This document shows positions 13,772-17,172 of a stretch of 17,172 bases of DNA, in pieces. The notes under the pieces were generated by a model, which was given only the letters and a program-made list of their open reading frames with translations, was not told the origin of the DNA and did not search any database. A program made the translations under genes and the position numbers. The DNA is from Candidatus Heimdallarchaeota archaeon (lineage in GTDB: Archaea; Asgardarchaeota; Heimdallarchaeia; Heimdallarchaeales; Kariarchaeaceae): assembly GCA_026702845.1 (NCBI GenBank), contig JADCLS010000029.1, forward strand, positions 1 to 17,172, in the 5' to 3' direction. Numbering within the stretch: position 1 is the first letter of the stretch; each line of letters begins with the position of its first letter.

Positions 13772-14698
13772 CTAGTGTTTCATCCATTCCAGTACTTTAC
13801 TGTGCATATTCAATGCCTTTTTGTAATCGGTAGTACTCACAAAAAGAGCTGATTTCAGATCGGTAGCAGATTTGATTTCAGGGAAATTTATGATTCTCAC
13901 CCTTGGATCCTCCAGATTGACTTTTAGACTTAGAGGATAGCGAACAAGTGGGCCTGATAATTTTACTAAGTAGTTGTATTTGCTTTTGGGGTTGTTTTTT
14001 CTCAGTTCTTGGTCTATTGATGACACATCAATGATATCCAGATGCTCTTTATCTATTTCAAAGATGAGGGTATTATTTGGAGTATCCTTTACTAGAGCTC
14101 TATCTGAGATTCGGATCTCAATGGTAATTTTTGAGATATTCTCCTTATGAATCAATACCTCCGCATAGTTTTTGATTTTCTTCTTCTCAATTTGTATGCT
14201 TGGGATGGCAATGATAAGTAGGAATATCAAAGCAATATAGAGGATTATCGTTATCCAATCAAATACCTCAAGAAAGGAATCATCACCCAAACGATACACT
14301 GCAATAGATTTGAAAATTATCCAGCCAATAGCAGGAGATACAAGTGCAGAGATGGCTAATGCCCATTGTGTTTTGGTCATTTCATCTCTATTTTGATATC
14401 TGGAGAAACTGAGTTTAGGACCATCCAAAGTCAACTGTTTTACCATTGGGGATCCATCCTCAAAAATAATATACCCTGATCCTTTGTCAAATAAACTATT
14501 GAAATCAACCTCGGAACCCTCACGTTTGGTTATTTTGGCCATGGATAGCGAAAGAAGCAGGAAATATATCGCGATCGATCCAAGCATAAAAATTAACATG
14601 GTTAGGTACTGAGGATCCACATCTAGGAATAATCCTGCAAGAATAAAGAAGACTATGACAATTGCTGCGAGTATACTTCCCACTTCAGATTTTTTCAT
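13772..14698 (-). CDS. Four-helix membrane protein with cytoplasmic C-terminal domain
   Basis: Counted from ATG 14698 the protein has 308 residues. An in-frame TTG at 14737 would add 13, and a TATA box at 14756-14770 would fit that TTG as leaderless. Four hydrophobic segments are visible: VGSILAAIVIVFFILAGLF, YLTMLIFMLGSIAIYFLLL, WALAISALVSPAIGWIIF and WITIILYIALIFLLIIAI. Between TM2 and TM3 lies a soluble loop of about 50 residues. After TM4 comes a strand-rich domain of about 120 residues (EVLIHKENISKITIEIRI, RYPLSLKVNL) that could be a PH-like or immunoglobulin-like sheet. Family not recognised. It lies between the hydrolase and the surface glycoprotein genes, all on the minus strand with separate promoters. 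The 3' end contains the source of the 26-bp repeat. Confidence 0.7.
   Translation of the reverse strand: MKKSEVGSILAAIVIVFFILAGLFLDVDPQYLTMLIFMLGSIAIYFLLLSLSMAKITKREGSEVDFNSLFDKGSGYIIFEDGSPMVKQLTLDGPKLSFSRYQNRDEMTKTQWALAISALVSPAIGWIIFKSIAVYRLGDDSFLEVFDWITIILYIALIFLLIIAIPSIQIEKKKIKNYAEVLIHKENISKITIEIRISDRALVKDTPNNTLIFEIDKEHLDIIDVSSIDQELRKNNPKSKYNYLVKLSGPLVRYPLSLKVNLEDPRVRIINFPEIKSATDLKSALFVSTTDYKKALNMHSKVLEWMKH
13832..13857 (+). repeat. 26-bp exact direct repeat, copy inside a gene
   Basis: Partner of 12923-12948. On the minus strand it encodes the LKSALFVST segment close to the C-terminus of the four-helix membrane protein. Confidence 0.6.
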
Positions 14699-14755
14699 AG
14701 TAGAAATAAAATCAATTGATCTAATAAATGTAATCAAGTTTAGTGACAGATAATA

Positions 14756-14770
14756 GATGTAATTTAAATT
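14756..14770 (-). promoter_or_regulatory. Probable TATA box of the four-helix membrane protein gene
   Basis: Minus-strand AATTTAAATTACATC, centred at about 14764, predicts transcription starting near 14737, where the TTG codon lies. A second weaker candidate, ACATTTATTAGATC at 14731-14718, is 27 nt before ATG 14698. Confidence 0.35.
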
Positions 14771-14808
14771 TTCAAGCTTAGCTAATTTCTAAATATACTG
14801 GATTCACA

Positions 14809-15441
14809 TTACTTTTTTCTTTGCTTAATTATGGTTATAACCCAAATAAAGCCAATAATCGGAAGTACCGGAACTATGAAATCTATGGTTGAACTGTTCT
14901 CACTACTAGTATAGAGATTGTATCCTGGGAAATCATCATACACTATGCTATAATTTTCACCATCCGAAAGTATAGTCGCATTATACTGAGTTTTTATTGA
15001 AGCGTAACTTTCATGCTTGAGTGTATAATTTCCCTTTGGAAGATATTGTAGGCCACTCTCATTTATCGCTAGGTGAATGACTTCTTGCTCCGTAGTTATC
15101 CCAGGAGAGTATTCATATCGGGTAACTGCCTGGAAACCTCCATAATTAGATATTATTGATGTATAGTTCTCATTCTCAAAAGATGGATAAACCCAGATTG
15201 TGGGATAACATATACAATTTGCTGTGATGTATACACTCTCACTATTCTCATTAGCAGCCTCATAAGTAATAATAATCTCAAATTCAGTCCACATTTCAGA
15301 TCCATTCAGAATCTCTATCTCTATATCCCCAAGTAAAGATATTTCATCAATACTGACGATCCTAATTATGGGTGTTTCTCCTGAAACTGGTAAAATAAAC
15401 ATTGATATGAGAACTATCATTAATACAGATCTAGTAACCAT
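14809..15441 (-). CDS. Secreted, membrane-anchored surface glycoprotein (210 residues)
   Basis: ATG 15441 starts a signal peptide, MVTRSVLMIVLISMFILPVSG, probably cut near residue 21. It is followed by an acidic, strand-rich ectodomain with seven N-glycosylation sequons (NGS, NYT, NES, NYT, NAT, NYS, NSS). A C-terminal membrane helix FIVPVLPIIGFIWVITII follows, then a basic stop-transfer tail KQRKK. This is type I membrane topology with the body outside the cell. The dense sequons fit an archaeal surface protein. The ectodomain has the pattern of a beta-sandwich, with no recognised family. A TATA box centred 29 nt upstream supports the start. Its neighbour downstream, the four-helix membrane protein, is also a membrane gene. 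Confidence 0.8.
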   Translation of the reverse strand: MVTRSVLMIVLISMFILPVSGETPIIRIVSIDEISLLGDIEIEILNGSEMWTEFEIIITYEAANENSESVYITANCICYPTIWVYPSFENENYTSIISNYGGFQAVTRYEYSPGITTEQEVIHLAINESGLQYLPKGNYTLKHESYASIKTQYNATILSDGENYSIVYDDFPGYNLYTSSENSSTIDFIVPVLPIIGFIWVITIIKQRKK

Positions 15442-15461
15442 TCAATATTTCTATGACACAA

Positions 15462-15475
15462 ACCGATTTAAACTT
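15462..15475 (-). promoter_or_regulatory. TATA box of the surface glycoprotein gene
   Basis: Minus-strand TAAGTTTAAATCGG, with TTTAAAT centred at 15470, is 29 nt before ATG 15441. Confidence 0.5.
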
Positions 15476-15586
15476 AATCCAAATTATTTAATAGGATCCT
15501 TTTGGAAGTTTTCTGGCTAAAAATGTCTCCTACTATGTCATTGAAATTGTCTTGAGAACTGTAATTGATTCATGTCTCGGGGGATC

Positions 15587-15596
15587 AATATATTAA
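15587..15596 (+). promoter_or_regulatory. TATA box of the Ras-like GTPase gene
   Basis: AATATATTAA, centred at about 15591, is 27 nt before ATG 15618. Confidence 0.5.
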
Positions 15597-15617
15597 CCAA
15601 GATACAATCAAGTACAA

Positions 15618-16178
15618 ATGATCAAAGCCAGCAAGCATATCAAGATAGTCCTCTTGGGGGATAAATTAGTTGGTAAAACCTCCTTGAGACGAAATTATCT
15701 GGGAGAGTCCTTTAACGCCAACTATATGGCAACTCTAGGAGTGGATTTCAGCACTGTAAAAAAAAAGCTAACGATTGACGAGTACGAAATCTCAGTTACT
15801 ACTGCTTTATGGGATCTTGCAGGTAAGTCTAATTTTGATAAACTAATGCCTACCTTTCTCAAAAAAACCGACGGAGCAATTATTGTATACAGCTTGATTG
15901 ATCCAGATACCATTGATAGTATCGATGAATGGGTAAAACGAGCCTATGCACACAATGAAGTCTTGGAACTAAATATTGTTGGAAATAAGTGGGATCTGGT
16001 AGAGGAGACAGAAGCATTTGATGAGCAAGTAGAATTGAAGGCCAGACAATTGAGTGGAAGACATAATTGCGAGATATCGACGTATAAAAGTTCTGCCAAG
16101 ACTGGAGTGAATGTTAAGGAATGTCTGGATAATCTGATTGAGAGAATAATTGTCAGAAAACTGGAGAACCAGGGTTGA
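15618..16178 (+). CDS. Ras/Rab-type small GTPase
   Basis: A 186-residue small GTPase with all five G motifs: G1 GDKLVGKTS (14-22), G2 Thr39 in YMATLGVDF, G3 WDLAGKS (65-71), G4 NKWDL (123-127) and G5 SSAKTG (158-163). TLGVDF followed by a WDxAG switch II is the Rab/Ras/Ran superfamily pattern typical of the many small GTPases of Asgard archaea. The residue after DxAG is Lys70, where Ras and Rab have the catalytic Gln, so intrinsic GTP hydrolysis is probably altered. There is no C-terminal Cys for prenylation (it ends KLENQG), so any membrane contact must be by another route. It has its own leaderless promoter. It is the functional reference for the two GTPase-like proteins at 8707 and 9337. 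Confidence 0.93.
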   Translation: MIKASKHIKIVLLGDKLVGKTSLRRNYLGESFNANYMATLGVDFSTVKKKLTIDEYEISVTTALWDLAGKSNFDKLMPTFLKKTDGAIIVYSLIDPDTIDSIDEWVKRAYAHNEVLELNIVGNKWDLVEETEAFDEQVELKARQLSGRHNCEISTYKSSAKTGVNVKECLDNLIERIIVRKLENQG

Positions 16179-16192
16179 TAATACACAGATCA

Positions 16193-16198
16193 TTTTTT
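16193..16198 (+). terminator. T-tract terminator after the GTPase gene
   Basis: Six T at 16193-16198, 15 nt after the stop codon, is a likely archaeal termination signal before the vapBC promoter. Confidence 0.35.
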
Positions 16199-16243
16199 CC
16201 GTAAAAAGCTCGATAATTGCAATAAAATTATAAAATGATCAAA

Positions 16244-16253
16244 ATTATAAATA
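16244..16253 (+). promoter_or_regulatory. TATA box of vapBC
   Basis: ATTATAAATA predicts transcription starting near 16277, inside the operator palindrome. The 11-bp string AAAATTATAAA occurs twice (16224-16234 and 16241-16251), so an upstream second box exists. Confidence 0.45.
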
Positions 16254-16260
16254 ATAAGTT

Positions 16261-16283
16261 TAATACACGAAATTCGTGTATTA
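16261..16283. promoter_or_regulatory. Perfect inverted-repeat operator of vapBC
   Basis: Arms TAATACACGAA and TTCGTGTATTA are exact reverse complements, 11 bp each around a single base. The site covers the predicted transcription start and ends 4 nt before the vapB ATG. VapB or VapBC complexes commonly repress their own operon by binding such palindromes, so this is the likely autoregulatory operator. Confidence 0.7.
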
Positions 16284-16287
16284 TAGT

Positions 16288-16536
16288 ATGGCCACTAAAA
16301 CATTATCTATTTCAGAAGAAGCATACAATAACTTGGTTTTACTGAAAAAAGAAGGTGAATCATTTAGTCAACTGATCCTGAGATTAACAACAAAAAAAGG
16401 AGATCCCAAAACAATACTAGATACCTTAAATGTGCTAATTTCAAATGATGATGGTGATTTAGAAGACTTGAGTAAGAATTTAGAGGAGGTATATCAGATT
16501 AGAAAATCAAGAAAAACCAGGAAGGTGGAACTATGA
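16288..16536 (+). CDS. vapB: VapB-type antitoxin (PF02697-like)
   Basis: An 82-residue antitoxin opening MATKTLSISEEAYNNLVLLK then KEGESFSQLILRLT, the signature of the archaeal VapB family PF02697. The N-terminal ribbon-helix-helix part should bind the operator just upstream, and the variable charged C-terminal half (DDGDLEDLSKNLEEVYQIRK) should wrap the toxin. The start is taken as ATG 16288. An in-frame GTG at 16276, inside the operator and 26 nt from the TATA box, is an alternative. The stop codon overlaps the vapC start in an ATGA, which indicates translational coupling. Confidence 0.85.
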   Translation: MATKTLSISEEAYNNLVLLKKEGESFSQLILRLTTKKGDPKTILDTLNVLISNDDGDLEDLSKNLEEVYQIRKSRKTRKVEL

Positions 16537-16922
16537 AGTATCTAGCGGATACTGATTTTCTTATTAACTTGTACAGAAAGAATGAAATGGCAAGAAAGCT
16601 ACTCACATCTCTGTCAGATACGGATTCGAGAATTTATACATCAACTATCAATGTAGCTGAGTTGTTTGAAGGTGCTTACAAATCAAAGAATGTCAATTCG
16701 GCTTTGAGTAATGTGAATATTCTTCTTGAAGCGTTTCAAATAATTGATTTTTCCTACAATCATGCTAAATATTTTGGGGAGCTAATAGCCAGATTGAAAG
16801 GGCATGAAATTGGAGATATGGATACTTTAATAGCATCTATTGCAATCTCAGAGAATATGACAATTATCACTAACAACCATGAGCATTTCAGCAGAACAGG
16901 AGTCAGTATTATTGGTTGGTAA
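16533..16922 (+). CDS. vapC: VapC-type PIN-domain toxin ribonuclease
   Basis: A 129-residue PIN-domain protein. Acidic catalytic residues are visible in order: Asp6 in LADTDFLI, Glu43 in NVAELFEG, Asp95 and Asp97 in IGDMDTLIASIAI. The closing TNNHEHF (113-119) carries the Asn/Asp-type fourth site, and the end SIIGW is usual for the family. These residues hold Mg2+ for cleaving RNA; VapC toxins cut tRNA or rRNA to stop growth, and the exact target here is unknown. All key positions are present, so it should be active when freed from VapB. It starts within the vapB stop codon (4-bp overlap) and forms a two-gene operon. Confidence 0.9.
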   Translation: MKYLADTDFLINLYRKNEMARKLLTSLSDTDSRIYTSTINVAELFEGAYKSKNVNSALSNVNILLEAFQIIDFSYNHAKYFGELIARLKGHEIGDMDTLIASIAISENMTIITNNHEHFSRTGVSIIGW

Positions 16923-17151
16923 AAAACCTTACAAAAGCCTCACCATTATGGCAGACAATGTCAGGGAAAGAATAATTTAGAGTATTAGTATAAGTTTACA
17001 TCTGATAATGATAATATAAAGCAAAACAACAAATACATTAAATTCAGACAAAGTTAATATTAAGTGCCTTCCCAAAAATTCTTACTCTATTTTCTCATAA
17101 GTAATTACTTAATTTTCTAGGTAAAATTCTAGATTGAATAAAAGGTGGGGT
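16923..17151. other. Intergenic region after vapC
   Basis: AT-rich DNA with no open frame of note on either strand. No clear TATA box is placed to serve the possible gene starting at 17152. Confidence 0.35.
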
Positions 17152-17172
17152 ATGGACTTAAAACTAGAGAAT
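17152..17172 (+). CDS. Possible start of a gene cut by the right edge
   Basis: An ATG at 17152 gives MDLKLEN before the sequence ends. AGGTGGGG eight bases upstream resembles a ribosome-binding site, which is unusual in this otherwise leaderless window. Seven codons are too few to judge. Confidence 0.2.

Noticed and set aside
1..17172. CRISPR array
   Set aside because: No regularly spaced repeats of 24-40 bp; only two pairs of short direct repeats at unequal contexts were found.

Overview
The window reads as archaeal DNA and most likely comes from an Asgard archaeon, probably of the Heimdallarchaeia lineage. That placement is inferred, with no marker gene here to prove it. The evidence is an intact Ras/Rab-type small GTPase with two diverged GTPase-like relatives, and the remains of an archaeal histone with a Lys/Ala-rich N-terminal tail. 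It also has a PF02697-type VapB with a PIN-domain VapC, and TATA boxes centred about 25-29 nt before many start codons, the usual spacing for leaderless archaeal transcripts. Base composition is AT-rich throughout, with one gene (1152-3605) far more AT-rich than the rest.

Layout. 1-1150 is a decayed, mobile-element-scarred stretch: the end of an IS66-like transposase, orphan promoters, frameshifted gene fragments and two copies of a 22-bp repeat. 1152-3605 is an 817-residue orphan of very low GC. 3700-4600 is a second decayed stretch, with an archaeal histone gene broken by about 31 nt of extra sequence, a 5'-truncated gene and a doubtful small ORF. From 4620 on the genes look healthy: a small membrane protein, a MoxR-type AAA+ ATPase, a divergent membrane-anchored coiled-coil protein, an APH-fold phosphotransferase and a P-loop kinase of the GKLT type. 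They continue with two tandem GTPase-like proteins lacking the nucleotide-binding motifs, a SAM methyltransferase, a polytopic membrane protein with TPRs, a membrane-anchored alpha/beta hydrolase, a four-helix membrane protein and an anchored surface glycoprotein. The last genes are a canonical Ras-like GTPase and a vapBC toxin-antitoxin pair with a perfect inverted-repeat operator.

How the genes may work together. Nearly every gene has its own TATA box, so long operons are not evident; vapBC is the only clear one. The P-loop kinase, two GTPase-like proteins and methyltransferase lie head-to-tail on one strand over 2.5 kb. The most interesting candidate system is the pair of GTPase-like proteins. 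They keep the fold pattern of the intact GTPase 6 kb away, including the switch-I LGVDF signature, but replace the P-loop with LSNS and the switch-II DxxG with WxxNP. They look like a distinct pseudo-GTPase subfamily. The second item of note is the interrupted histone gene.
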